Part shown: positions 28,871 through 38,720 of the stretch, one piece after another
How the letters are laid out: each line of letters begins with the position of its first letter
Position numbering within the stretch: the stretch's first letter is position 1
Assembly (NCBI GenBank): GCA_031292565.1
Contig: JARLGW010000011.1
Coordinates: 186,001 to 250,000, forward strand
Source: Paludibacteraceae bacterium
GTDB lineage: Bacteria > Bacteroidota > Bacteroidia > Bacteroidales > Paludibacteraceae
DNA: 64,000 bases
Reading direction: 5' to 3'
Made by a program: the position numbers and the translations under genes
Notes under the pieces: generated by a model
Databases searched by the model: none
Told to the model about the DNA's origin: nothing
What the model saw: the letters and a program-made list of their open reading frames with translations, nothing else

Positions 28871-29611
28871 TTATTTTTTTTTGAATCTATATGGATGCAG
28901 GATGCTATGAATTTTGAGCCTGATAACCCCGAATACGGCTTCACTAAAGATGCCTCCGTTCATTTTGGATACGCCCAGCACCCTGTTTACAAATATAATA
29001 GGTACCTCTACAATGTTGAATCCCAACTTGTAAGCGGTAAATTTCATTTCAATTTGGAACGCATATCCTTTGAACTTTATATGTTCAAGATCAATGGCTT
29101 CAAGCACAGCGCGGCGGTAGCATTTGAATCCTGCCGTGGTGTCGGCAATACTTACCCCTAACACGAAACGTACGTATTTGGATGCAAAGTACGACATTAA
29201 CACCCGGCTAATAGGCCAGTTTACCACGTTTACCCCGCTCACGTAGCGCGAACCGATAGCCACGTCGGCACCTTTTTCGGCACAAGCGGCACGTAGTTTG
29301 AGCAAGTCGTTGGGGTTGTGCGAAAAATCGGCATCCATTTCAAACACGAAGTCGTATTTGTGCCCCATCGCCCATTTGAACCCGGCAATGTAGGCGGTTC
29401 CTAATCCTTGTTTTCCCTTGCGCTCCAGCATGTGGAGCCTGTCGTTAAATTCCGTTTGGAGGGATTTTACGATGTTGGCCGTGCCATCGGGCGAACCATC
29501 GTCGATAATAAGCACATCAAAAGCGTGAGGTAAACCGAAAACAGTGCGAATGATGTTTTCTATATTTTCCTTCTCGTTGTAGGTGGGTATAATTACAAGA
29601 CTGTCTGACAC
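28871..29611 (-). CDS. Polyprenol monophosphomannose synthase-like GT2
   Basis: SLVIIPTYNEKENIENIIRTVFGLP...IDDGSPDGTANIV...EMDADFSHNPNDL. Confidence 0.92.
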   Translation of the reverse strand: MSDSLVIIPTYNEKENIENIIRTVFGLPHAFDVLIIDDGSPDGTANIVKSLQTEFNDRLHMLERKGKQGLGTAYIAGFKWAMGHKYDFVFEMDADFSHNPNDLLKLRAACAEKGADVAIGSRYVSGVNVVNWPISRVLMSYFASKYVRFVLGVSIADTTAGFKCYRRAVLEAIDLEHIKFKGYAFQIEMKFTAYKLGFNIVEVPIIFVNRVLGVSKMNGGIFSEAVFGVIRLKIHSILHPYRFKKK

Positions 29612-29745
29612 AGTGTTCTCTTTTTTAGTTAAAATTTTAGAGCAAATATATTATAAAATGTCGATATGAAAGATTAGGTTCGTTTATTTTTATGTTTATT
29701 TGCATAAAAATTTGAAATTTAATTTATATATACAACATACAGGAT

Positions 29746-31929
29746 ATGAAAAAATTAGTGTTAGCATTGGTAGCCTTACTATTTGTTGCCTCTGTATTTG
29801 CAGGAAAAGGTGAATCTTCGGACTTGCTGAGGGGCATTGTAAATGGCGATTATAATCCTAAAAAACCGCAAACCATCAAGTCCATGTCGGACGGGGAATC
29901 TTATACCCAACTTTCGGCTGACGGCAAAACCGTTACCAAGTACAGCTATAAAACCGGCAAAGCCGAACAGGTGCTTTTTGATGCCGATAAAACCCGTGGT
30001 GCAAAGATAAAAAATATTGAGGGTTATTTCTTTAGTCCGACCGAAAAATTAATGTTGGTTTATACCAATTCAGAAAAATTGTTTCGCCGTTCCTTCGTGG
30101 CCGATTACTATATCTTCGACCCCGAACGCAACAAACTGGAAACTTTGACCGACAGCACGGGCAAACAACGCGACCCGCTGTTTTCACCCAACGGACGGAA
30201 CATCGTTTTTTATCGTGGACATAATTTGTACTTGAAAAAATTGGACTACGACACCGAGTCGTCAGTTACCAAAGACGGAAGTGAAAACCTGTTCAACGGC
30301 GTTGCCGACTGGCTTTACGAGGAGGAATTCGGTATCACCAATTTGATAGCCTGGTCGCCGGACAGCAAGCTGATTGCTTATGTGAGTTTGAATGACTCGT
30401 TGGTTGGCTCTTATTCTTTTGACGTTTTCGGCGGGTATCCGTTCAAATCAAGTGCCGATTTGTATCCTACCGTTACCACTATCAAATATCCGAAAACGGG
30501 AACCGTGAATCCAAAACCTACCTTGAATGTGTTTGATGTTTATTACAAGTCGATTAAAAAGGTGGACTTAACGCAGGATACGGATATGTATATCCCCCGC
30601 ATCAAGTGGAGTGCCGATATGGAGCAAATAGCTGCTTTTGTGCTGAACCGTAATCAGAACCGATTGGAAATGTATTCGGTAAACTCGAAATCGTTAATTT
30701 CAACCTTGCTGCTTACCGACGAGGATAATGCATACGTGGATTATAGAAATATAGATTACATTCATTTCCTAAATGACAACCGATTTACTTTCGTGAGTGA
30801 AAAAGACGGCTATCGCCACCTGTATTTATATAAACCAAATGGGATTTTGGAGAAACAATTAACTTCCGGCAATTGGGATGTAACTGACGTGTATGGCTAC
30901 GATTCAATCAAAAAGATGTTCTATTTCCAAGCTGCCGAAAAATCGCCTATCGGTCGCGAAGTGTATAGCGTGGATATGAAAGGTAAACAAAACCTGCTTA
31001 CCGAGGATAAAGGTACCAACGATGCCTCGTTTAGCAGTGCGTTTACTTATTTTGTAAAAGAGAACAGTACCGCCAACACGCCAAATGTATATACCGTGTG
31101 TACGGCTTCGGGAAAGAAGGTGCGCGAACTGGAAGAAAATAAAGACTTGGCGCAACGGGTGGCATCTTTGCCTCAAAAGGAATTTTTGACGATTAAAAAC
31201 GATGAAGGCACGGAACTTAACGTGTGGATGATTAAGCCTGCCGGATTTGATGCCAATAAAAAATATCCGGTGATTATGTACCAATACAGTGGCCCGGATT
31301 CGCAAGCCGCGTTGGATGAATTTAGTACCGGGCTGGAACAACATCTTGCCGTGAGCGGTTTTACCGTGGTATGTGTGGATGGACGGGGCACAGGAGCCCG
31401 TGGTGCACAATTCCGTAAGTGTACGTATCAACATTTGGGTGAGCTGGAAGCCAAAGACCAAGTAGCTGCTGCCAAATACTTAGGCACGTTGGCTTACGTG
31501 GATGCAAATAAAATAGGCATTTGGGGCTGGAGTTATGGCGGGTTCACCACCTTGATGTCTATGAGTACGGGTGAAAAAGTGTTTGCCGCCGGAGTAGCCG
31601 TGGCACCTGCCACCGACTTTAAATTCTACGACACGGCTTATTCCGAACGTTACATGCGCCGCCCGGAAGAAAATATCGGCGGATACGACCGTAGTTCCCC
31701 TATGGCATTGGCTTCTAAACTGGAAGGTAAGCTATTGCTGGTTCACGGCACGGCGGATGATAATTGCCACATTCAAAACACGTACGAATATGCCGACCGC
31801 CTGGTGCAGGCCAACAAGCAATTCGATATGCAGATTTATACAAACAAAAGCCATAGCATTAAAGGTGGAAACACCCGTTATCATTTATACACCCGTATCA
31901 CTCAATTTTTCGTTGATAATTTGAAATAA
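29746..31929 (+). CDS. S9 family peptidase (dipeptidyl peptidase IV-like)
   Basis: DPP-IV N-terminal propeller; GWSYGGFTTLMSMS; HGTADDNCHIQNT; THSIKGG-like C-terminus. Confidence 0.95.
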   Translation: MKKLVLALVALLFVASVFAGKGESSDLLRGIVNGDYNPKKPQTIKSMSDGESYTQLSADGKTVTKYSYKTGKAEQVLFDADKTRGAKIKNIEGYFFSPTEKLMLVYTNSEKLFRRSFVADYYIFDPERNKLETLTDSTGKQRDPLFSPNGRNIVFYRGHNLYLKKLDYDTESSVTKDGSENLFNGVADWLYEEEFGITNLIAWSPDSKLIAYVSLNDSLVGSYSFDVFGGYPFKSSADLYPTVTTIKYPKTGTVNPKPTLNVFDVYYKSIKKVDLTQDTDMYIPRIKWSADMEQIAAFVLNRNQNRLEMYSVNSKSLISTLLLTDEDNAYVDYRNIDYIHFLNDNRFTFVSEKDGYRHLYLYKPNGILEKQLTSGNWDVTDVYGYDSIKKMFYFQAAEKSPIGREVYSVDMKGKQNLLTEDKGTNDASFSSAFTYFVKENSTANTPNVYTVCTASGKKVRELEENKDLAQRVASLPQKEFLTIKNDEGTELNVWMIKPAGFDANKKYPVIMYQYSGPDSQAALDEFSTGLEQHLAVSGFTVVCVDGRGTGARGAQFRKCTYQHLGELEAKDQVAAAKYLGTLAYVDANKIGIWGWSYGGFTTLMSMSTGEKVFAAGVAVAPATDFKFYDTAYSERYMRRPEENIGGYDRSSPMALASKLEGKLLLVHGTADDNCHIQNTYEYADRLVQANKQFDMQIYTNKSHSIKGGNTRYHLYTRITQFFVDNLK

Positions 31930-31938
31930 GAAAGCCCC

Positions 31939-31956
31939 CAACCCCCAAGGGGGTTG
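31939..31956. repeat. Short palindromic repeat CAACCCCCAAGGGGGTTG
   Basis: Perfect 18-bp palindrome 10 nt after the S9 peptidase stop. Confidence 0.6.
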
Positions 31957-31969
31957 AAAAACTAACACT

Positions 31970-32902
31970 TTGCTTATGCAGGACAAAAGCGTTAAAGGCC
32001 ACACGGCCATGTTGGTAGCCAGTATCTTGTGGGGCTTGAGTGCTCCTGTTAGCAAGGAGGTGCTCAACGCCGGAGTTTCGGCTCTCACGCTTACCACGTT
32101 TCGCATGGTGGGTGGGGCTGCGGCTTTTTGGATCGCGTCTTTGTTCGTCAAGCAGGAGCACGTGAATCACAAGGATTTGCTGCAACTGTTTTTTGCTGCC
32201 TTGTTTAGCATTGTGCTCAATCAAGGCACGTTTGTGTTTGGTTTGTCGCTCACCTCGCCTATTGATGCTTCGGTGGTAACTACCATGTTGCCTATTGTTA
32301 CCATGATTGTGGCGGCCTTTTACCTGAAAGAGCCTGTAACGGGCAAAAAGGTGCTGGGCGTTTTTATCGGGGCTATGGGTGCTTTAATTCTTATTTTGAG
32401 CAACAAAGGAAATTTGGCTTCGCACTCCGGTAGCATTTGGGGTGATTTGCTTTGCTTGAGTGCCCAATTTAGTTTTGCTATTTACCTTACGTTTTTTCGG
32501 GATTTGATAAAGAAATATTCCGGCATTACCATTATGAAGTGGATGTTTATTTACGCGTCCATGTGTTTTGTTCCTTTTTCGTATCACGACCTAACACAAG
32601 TAAATTTCAGCGAAATACCCTCTGCGGTTTATTTGGAAATTGCTTACGTGGTGATAGGAGCCACGTTTGTTTCGTACCTGCTTATTATGGTTGCGCAAAA
32701 GACCCTTCGCCCCACTGTGGTGAGTATGTACAACTACGTGCAACCCATTGTAGCTTCCATTGTGGCGGTGGCAATAGGCATAGATACCTTCGGGCTGGTG
32801 AAAAGCATTTCCATCGTGCTTGTTTTTCTAGGCGTTTACGTGGTAACGCAAAGCAAATCCAGAGAGCAGATGGAGGCTTATGAAAAGCAGAAAGAGAATT
32901 AA
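31970..32902 (+). CDS. EamA/DMT family transporter
   Basis: Ten hydrophobic helices, internal duplication; VASILWGLSAPVSKEVL. Confidence 0.9.
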   Translation: MLMQDKSVKGHTAMLVASILWGLSAPVSKEVLNAGVSALTLTTFRMVGGAAAFWIASLFVKQEHVNHKDLLQLFFAALFSIVLNQGTFVFGLSLTSPIDASVVTTMLPIVTMIVAAFYLKEPVTGKKVLGVFIGAMGALILILSNKGNLASHSGSIWGDLLCLSAQFSFAIYLTFFRDLIKKYSGITIMKWMFIYASMCFVPFSYHDLTQVNFSEIPSAVYLEIAYVVIGATFVSYLLIMVAQKTLRPTVVSMYNYVQPIVASIVAVAIGIDTFGLVKSISIVLVFLGVYVVTQSKSREQMEAYEKQKEN

Positions 32903-32952
32903 GAAATATCAATAATAATCTTCGCGGTTTCGCGTCTTAGCGTTTAACAAAT

Positions 32953-34212
32953 ATGAAAAATAAAACGATGTATATCCCCTTGGGGATGATGTTCCTGCTT
33001 TATTTCTTTATCGCGTTTACCTCCGGGTTGAACAATCCCTTTGCCAAGGTGATACAAACCCAGTTCACCCTGTCCACGTTTGAATCGCAGTTCGGTAATT
33101 TTGCCTTTTTCTTTGCTTATTTGTTTATGGGCATCCCGGCTTCGATGGTGGTAAACAAAGTGGGGCATAAGAAAGCTGCCTTAATTGCATTGGCCGCCAT
33201 GTTTGTGGGGGTATGGATTGTGTTTGCAGGTGGAAATTTGGGTGCCATTTGGTTATATCTAGTGGGTATGTTCTGTTTGGGCTGCGCCATTACTATTTTA
33301 CAAGTGGTGGTAAATCCCTTGGTTACCGTCTTGGGGAGTAAAGAAGGGGCTAACAGCCGTATGAATTTCGCGGGAGCGGCCTCGTCATTGGGAGCTACTT
33401 TTGCTCCTATCGTGGTGGGGTTTATTATTGGCAACGCGGCGTTGGATAAACTTTCGGTTTCGGATGTCAATCCGTTACTCTATACCATGATGGCTTTGTT
33501 GGCAATGGTCTTTATCGTGTTGTCCTTCGTGTCTATCCCCGAAGTGGGTATCAGGCAAACAGCCGAAGATAAGCCGAATTATAAAGCATTGTTTACCCCG
33601 AATTTTATTTTCGGGTTGATCGCTATTTTCTTGTACGTGGGCTTGGAAGTAACCACGGCCAATATCACGAACCTGTATATGATTAATGACTTGAAAATGG
33701 ATGCAGGGGTGGCCGGAGCCATCGTGGGTACCTATTGGCTGTTGATGTTGGTAGGTAGGTTAGTTGGTGCAGCTATCGGTACCAAGGTGCAAAGCCGTCC
33801 GCAATTGATTATTGTTTCGTCGGCTGCATTAATCCTCTATTTGGCTGCCATGTTTGTTCCTTCGTCAATCAGCGTGATAATGCCGGCAGTGGATAGTCAT
33901 TTTCATCTTCTTTTTGCTCAGGTACCTGCTAATATATTACTACTGGTGTTGGTAGGGTTCTGCAATTCGGTGATGTGGACGTGTATATTTATCCTTGCTA
34001 CCGAAGGCTTGGGCAAACAAACAAATTTGGCTTCGGGCGTGTTTATGATGATGGTGTTTGGTGGTGGCATAGTTCCCGCTTTGCAAGGAAAACTGGTAGA
34101 TACGTCAGGCAACTTCCTTTCCAGCTATTGGGTAGGTGTGGTTTGTTTGGTGGTGATTTTGGGCTACGCGGTGAAGGCGACCCCTAAATCCCCTAAAGGG
34201 GACTTGGGCTAG
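32953..34212 (+). CDS. MFS sugar transporter (FHS/fucose-permease-like)
   Basis: MYIPLGMMFLLYFFIAFTSGLNNPFAKVIQTQFTLSTFESQFGNFAFFFAYLFMGIPASMVVNKVGHKKA; next to ROK kinase. Confidence 0.9.
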   Translation: MKNKTMYIPLGMMFLLYFFIAFTSGLNNPFAKVIQTQFTLSTFESQFGNFAFFFAYLFMGIPASMVVNKVGHKKAALIALAAMFVGVWIVFAGGNLGAIWLYLVGMFCLGCAITILQVVVNPLVTVLGSKEGANSRMNFAGAASSLGATFAPIVVGFIIGNAALDKLSVSDVNPLLYTMMALLAMVFIVLSFVSIPEVGIRQTAEDKPNYKALFTPNFIFGLIAIFLYVGLEVTTANITNLYMINDLKMDAGVAGAIVGTYWLLMLVGRLVGAAIGTKVQSRPQLIIVSSAALILYLAAMFVPSSISVIMPAVDSHFHLLFAQVPANILLLVLVGFCNSVMWTCIFILATEGLGKQTNLASGVFMMMVFGGGIVPALQGKLVDTSGNFLSSYWVGVVCLVVILGYAVKATPKSPKGDLG

Positions 34213-34319
34213 ACCTAGCAGCGGTTTTTATTCAAAGAAGATAATTGAAAAATAAGGAAATAAACGTAAAATAACTTAACTTAGTACAAACCCAAGTCCC
34301 CTTTAGGGGATTTAGGGGT
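34180..34319. repeat. REPIN-like element: perfect 29-bp inverted repeats 82 bp apart
   Basis: ACCCCTAAATCCCCTAAAGGGGACTTGGG (34180-34208) and its exact reverse complement (34291-34319). Confidence 0.9.
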
Positions 34320-34340
34320 AACTAATTAATTTGCTAATTT

Positions 34341-35279
34341 ATGGTTATAGGAATCGACATGGGTGGAACTTCCACCAAGATAGGTATTGTGGATGAGCAA
34401 GGCAGGGTAATTAAAAAAACGAGTGTGAAAACTACGCTGTATCCTGTTTTTACCGATTATGTGGATGCTCTATATACCGCGTTGCTACCCGTGATAAATG
34501 AAGTAGGAGGGATGCAAGCCATTAAAGGCATTGGTGCGGGAGCTCCTAACGGGAATTTTTACACGGGTAACATTGAGCATGCGGCTAACCTGCCTTGGAA
34601 AGGGATTGTTCCTTTCGGAAAATTAATGTCGGAGAAGTTTGGTTTGCCCTGCACGGTTACCAACGATGCCAATGCCGCCGCGTTGGGCGAAATGACTTAC
34701 GGTGCGGCGAAAGGCATGAAGAATTTTATCATGATTACGCTTGGTACTGGTGTTGGCAGTGGTGTTGTGATAAACGGACAATTGGTGTACGGACACGATG
34801 GCTTTGCCGGGGAACTGGGGCATGTAATTATGGACAGGCAGCATGGCAGGCCTTGCGGTTGTGGGCGTAAAGGATGCCTGGAAACCTACTGCTCGGCCAC
34901 GGGGGTAGCAACAACGGCAAAAGAGTTGCTGAAAAAGGATGCCACTCCAAGCTTGTTGCGCAACGTGGAATGGGATAAAATCACTTCCAAAGATGTGTTT
35001 GATGCCGCCATGCAAGGTGATGAACTGGCAAAAGAGGTTTTTGAATTTACCGGGAAAACATTAGGCGAAGCGTTTGCCGATTTCGTAGCATTTAGTGCGC
35101 CCGAAGCTATTATCCTTTTTGGCGGATTGGCTCAAGCGGGCGATTTGATTCTAAAGCCTATTCGCGAGAGTATGGAGGCCAATCTGCTTTCGATATGGAA
35201 GGGAAAAGTGAAACTGATTTTTTCCCAATTGCCGGATGATGATGCCGCCATTCTTGGGGCAGCCTCGTTGGCGGTATAG
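34341..35279 (+). CDS. ROK family sugar kinase (glucokinase-like)
   Basis: IGIDMGGTSTKIGIVDEQG; LGTGVGSGVVINGQLVYGHDGFAGELGHVIMD; CGCGRKGCLETYCS. Confidence 0.93.
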   Translation: MVIGIDMGGTSTKIGIVDEQGRVIKKTSVKTTLYPVFTDYVDALYTALLPVINEVGGMQAIKGIGAGAPNGNFYTGNIEHAANLPWKGIVPFGKLMSEKFGLPCTVTNDANAAALGEMTYGAAKGMKNFIMITLGTGVGSGVVINGQLVYGHDGFAGELGHVIMDRQHGRPCGCGRKGCLETYCSATGVATTAKELLKKDATPSLLRNVEWDKITSKDVFDAAMQGDELAKEVFEFTGKTLGEAFADFVAFSAPEAIILFGGLAQAGDLILKPIRESMEANLLSIWKGKVKLIFSQLPDDDAAILGAASLAV

Positions 35280-35334
35280 ATCTTTTAGGAATAACTATAT
35301 ATTTGTATCTTAAATATTATAAACGCAATTACTC

Positions 35335-35362
35335 ACCCCTCCTTGGGAGGGGGACGGGGGAG
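35335..35362. repeat. Palindromic CCCTCC...GGAGGG repeat before crcB
   Basis: CACCCCTCCTTGGGAGGGGGACGGGGGAGG. Confidence 0.55.
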
Positions 35363-35369
35363 GTTCTTT

Positions 35370-35744
35370 ATGAAACTATTATTTATTGTTGGTACGGGCG
35401 GTTTTTTGGGTAGTGTGAGCCGATTTTTGCTTTCCCGCTATATTCAGGGTGGTGTGTTAAGCTCGTTCCCTTATGGAACCTTTATCGTGAATATGACGGG
35501 ATGTTTCCTTATCGGCCTGTTTTACGGGTTGGCCGACCGTGGCAACCTGATTAGTGCCGATGTGCGTCTGTTCCTCACCGTGGGTTTTTGTGGCGGGTTC
35601 ACTACCTTCTCCACGTTTGCCAATGAGAATATATCATTCCTCAAGGATGGCAATATTCTTTACTTCTCGTTATATTGCGGGTTGAGTGTTTTTGTCGGAT
35701 TATTATTAACCTACCTCGGACAACTTGTCCCTAAATTGTTTTAA
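35370..35744 (+). CDS. crcB: Fluoride efflux transporter CrcB
   Basis: FIVGTGGFLGSVSRFLLSRYIQGG...PYGTFIVNMTGCFLIGLFYG...GFCGGFTTFSTFANE; start MKLLFIVG preferred. Confidence 0.93.
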   Translation: MKLLFIVGTGGFLGSVSRFLLSRYIQGGVLSSFPYGTFIVNMTGCFLIGLFYGLADRGNLISADVRLFLTVGFCGGFTTFSTFANENISFLKDGNILYFSLYCGLSVFVGLLLTYLGQLVPKLF

Positions 35745-35747
35745 ATC

Positions 35748-36101
35748 ATGGGAAATTCAGTTGAATACAAAACATTGCGTATCTATATCAGTTCCACGGA
35801 TCAGTACAAGTTCAAACCGCTGTATGAAACTATCGTGTTTGAAGCCAAACGTTACGGCATGGCAGGAGCCACGGTGCTGAAAGGCATTATGGGCTACGGA
35901 GCCAGCAGCGAGATATACAACGAGAAGTTCTTTGTGTTGTCCGAAAAAATTCCGTTGGTAATTGAAATTGTGGATGAGGCTCCTAAAATCGACGGCTTCG
36001 TGGAAACTATTCTACCCTTTATGCAGGATGTACCTAAAGGCTGCCTCATTTCCGTGCAAAAGAATGAATTTATTTATCGTAAACCAGGAGATAAAAAATA
36101 A
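35748..36101 (+). CDS. DUF190 domain-containing protein
   Basis: LRIYISSTDQYKFKPLYETIVFEAKRYGMAGATVLKGIMGYGASSEI; pairs with crcB. Confidence 0.92.
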   Translation: MGNSVEYKTLRIYISSTDQYKFKPLYETIVFEAKRYGMAGATVLKGIMGYGASSEIYNEKFFVLSEKIPLVIEIVDEAPKIDGFVETILPFMQDVPKGCLISVQKNEFIYRKPGDKK

Positions 36102-36115
36102 AAGATTAGCCCTGT

Positions 36116-36673
36116 TTATTCTTTTTCCAATAGCACCGCGAAACTTTTACCTATTTCCAATGTTTCTTTTTGCGTGAATCCGCATTTTACGGCTTTCTGA
36201 ATGGATAATTTGAAGGCTTTCAGGCTCACGTGTCCCTTGGGTTCGGCAAAGAGCAGTTGCGCTTTGGGTTTAAGCATTCCTGCCAGGCGGGCAAATAGTT
36301 CGTCTTGATTCTCCACCTCGTGTGCCACGGCAAATAGCAGTGCAAAATCGGCAGTGCTTTTCAATGTTTCCGTGTTCTCTTCGGCTGTTATCAACATCGG
36401 TTTGATATTTTCGGTTAGTCCTGCCTTTTCGGCACGAGCCGAAAGTTGTTGCAACATCTTTTCCTGAATGTCGAAACAATACACCTTACCCGTTGAGCCA
36501 ACCATCTTGGCCATTGGCAGGCTGAAATAACCCATAGCACAACCATAATCAATTACTGTCATACCTTCTTTAATATAAGGTTTCAGTATCTTCACGGGGT
36601 TCTGGCTCAGTTTGCGTAAAGGGATTAGTAACAGGTACCCCATCCACCAGGGGCATACACTTTTATTGCTCAT
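36116..36673 (-). CDS. Class I SAM-dependent methyltransferase
   Basis: VIDYGCAMGYFSLPMAKMVGSTGKVYCFDIQEKML. Confidence 0.9.
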   Translation of the reverse strand: MSNKSVCPWWMGYLLLIPLRKLSQNPVKILKPYIKEGMTVIDYGCAMGYFSLPMAKMVGSTGKVYCFDIQEKMLQQLSARAEKAGLTENIKPMLITAEENTETLKSTADFALLFAVAHEVENQDELFARLAGMLKPKAQLLFAEPKGHVSLKAFKLSIQKAVKCGFTQKETLEIGKSFAVLLEKE

Positions 36674-36859
36674 ATTTTCTTTTTGTTAGATTCATTAGAT
36701 ACACAAAAGTAGTTGCTGGTATCTTTATTTATTCGTTAATTTCGTTGAATGGACTATTTTTGCCGTTGAACGAACCTATCAGAACAACAGAAGAGTGAAA
36801 CTCTGTCCACTCTTTATGCCTTTATATTATTTATGTCGGGATACGCCCACGGCAAACGT

Positions 36860-37483
36860 TTACATGAAATTCAAATAATTTAGGATAAGCTCCACGCTGT
36901 TGTCCACGCCTATTTTACCGGTATCTATACATAGGTTGAATTGTTTGGCATCACACCACTCGGCTTCTGTGAATGTGCCTATATATTCATCCCTCTCCTT
37001 GTCGTTTTTTTGTACCATTTTATCTGCTTCTTTTTTGGATATATGGTATAGGTTTTGAACTCGTTCACTTCGGAAGTTGCGGTCGGCATGTAGAAAAATG
37101 CTTATCCTGTTGGGATGGTCTTTTAGAATATTGAAACCACATCTACCCATGATGATTGAGTTTTGCTCGTTGGCTACCCGTTGCATAATCTCGGCTTGAA
37201 TTTTAAATAATTCATGGTCGGTGAGGTTCACTATTTTGGGTGGTGCGTAGGCATCTGTACCCAAGGCACTGAATTGGAGGAACGATTCCCAGAATGATAA
37301 CATTTTTTCGTCACGTAGCTGCAAATCTTCTTCCAATATGGAAAGTTGCTCGGCAGCCATGCTGATAATTTCCCTGTCGAGGTAGCGATAGCTTAATTTT
37401 TTAGCCAATTGTTGACCAATGTAAGCACCCCCGCTACCCAACTGGCGGCTGATGGTAATTACCCTTGGTTTTGTTTTGTCCAT
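36860..37483 (-). CDS. Cytidylate kinase-like family protein
   Basis: RVITISRQLGSGGAYIGQQLAKKLSYRYLDREII. Confidence 0.9.
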   Translation of the reverse strand: MDKTKPRVITISRQLGSGGAYIGQQLAKKLSYRYLDREIISMAAEQLSILEEDLQLRDEKMLSFWESFLQFSALGTDAYAPPKIVNLTDHELFKIQAEIMQRVANEQNSIIMGRCGFNILKDHPNRISIFLHADRNFRSERVQNLYHISKKEADKMVQKNDKERDEYIGTFTEAEWCDAKQFNLCIDTGKIGVDNSVELILNYLNFM

Positions 37484-37682
37484 TTTCTTATCTCCTTATG
37501 TTAATGTTTTTTCTTTTCGTGTGGAATGTAATGTCAGCACGTTTGTTGATATATACCTGAAAAAAATCTCTGATAAATACAGATACAAAGATAACGCATA
37601 AGTTGATTAAAAGAGCTTTTAACACGCATTCATGAGCTCTTCGGACGTATGTTGTTGAGCAGCTACCTTTCTGTTTATACTG

Positions 37683-37714
37683 AAAAAGCGAGGATTTTAG
37701 TTCCTCGCTTTTTT
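37683..37714. terminator. Intrinsic terminator
   Basis: AAAAAGCGAGGATTTTAGTTCCTCGCTTTTTT. Confidence 0.88.
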
Positions 37715-37744
37715 GTATGTTACACTTTGCTACTATGTTTTTTG

Positions 37745-38239
37745 TTAACTAACAAACTTTTCGTCGGCCAGTACCACCGAAGTTTCCACCTGTCTTTCGG
37801 GTATTGTCCAGTATTTTTTTAGTAGTTCGTTTTTCTCCTCTTTTGTCACTAGGCGGAATCCGTGTTTTTGGTAAAAATCCACTGCCCAAGAGGCATCCGC
37901 CCACGTGCCGATGAGTATTGGTTTGTTGGAGTTTTCACGCAAGTGCTCCAGCAGTAGTCCGCCGATGCCTTTGTTTCTCGCTGAAGTCCTCACGTAAGCA
38001 TGACGTATCAAATCCACCTCCTGTTTGTGCTGAATGCCCATCACGCCGATAATTTCAGCGTCATTATCCGTGTAACAGAAAAAATCAATACCGTCGGCAA
38101 TCTGTTCTTTTAGTTCTTGTGCGGACATGTAGGGCTCGTGATAACGGTCGTCGGGGATGTTGCCTTTATATGCCGAGGCGGCATCGTTGATAATTTCCAG
38201 CAGGGTGCTGAAATCTTGAGGGGTGGAAGGTCTAATCAT
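37745..38239 (-). CDS. GNAT family N-acetyltransferase
   Basis: MIRPSTPQDFSTLLEI...HAYVRTSARNKGIGGLLLEHLRE; internal start chosen. Confidence 0.9.
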   Translation of the reverse strand: MIRPSTPQDFSTLLEIINDAASAYKGNIPDDRYHEPYMSAQELKEQIADGIDFFCYTDNDAEIIGVMGIQHKQEVDLIRHAYVRTSARNKGIGGLLLEHLRENSNKPILIGTWADASWAVDFYQKHGFRLVTKEEKNELLKKYWTIPERQVETSVVLADEKFVS

Positions 38240-38345
38240 TGTTTTGCTTTTTATAGTACGAAATGCAGACCCAAAGTTATCCAATAAGTTTGGGTAATAA
38301 GTTCTTGTTAATAAGATTTAGCAATATTAAAATTATAGCAACAAA

Positions 38346-38376
38346 AAAACCACAGGATAAAATTCCTGTGGTTTTC
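38346..38376 (-). terminator. Intrinsic terminator of cold-shock gene
   Basis: AACCACAGGATAAAATTCCTGTGGTTTT. Confidence 0.85.
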
Positions 38377-38446
38377 TTTTGTTCAATGTATTGTTTACAG
38401 ACAATCTGTAAACAATAATTATCTTATCAGTAACTGATTGCGATGA

Positions 38447-38638
38447 TTAAATTTTCTTTACTCGAATTGCATTTAATCCTTTCGCACTTTCTTGAACCTC
38501 AAATTCAACTTCATCGTTTTCTTTGATTGGTTCTGTTAATCCAGTTGCGTGTACGTAGTATTCTTTAGGAGAATCACTGTCTTTAATAAATCCAAATCCT
38601 TTGGACTCATTGAAAAATTTTACTGTTCCTTTGTTCAT
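38447..38638 (-). CDS. Cold shock domain protein
   Basis: MNKGTVKFFNESKGFGFIKDSDSPKEYYVHATGL. Confidence 0.96.
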   Translation of the reverse strand: MNKGTVKFFNESKGFGFIKDSDSPKEYYVHATGLTEPIKENDEVEFEVQESAKGLNAIRVKKI

Positions 38639-38720
38639 TATTTGTTTAGAAATTAATTGTCCGCAATGTACGCATTAATATTTATTATTTATTGATTTTC
38701 AATAAATTATTTTTTATTTT

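Noticed and set aside
28868-29161. 97-aa plus-strand ORF opposite the DPM-like GT2
   Set aside because: Antisense to a clear glycosyltransferase and overlaps its stop codon region; no independent support.
35280-35369. Possible fluoride riboswitch before crcB
   Set aside because: The leader lacks the conserved GGnGAUGG and CUGAUGGCUCCUAC-type segments and is too short.
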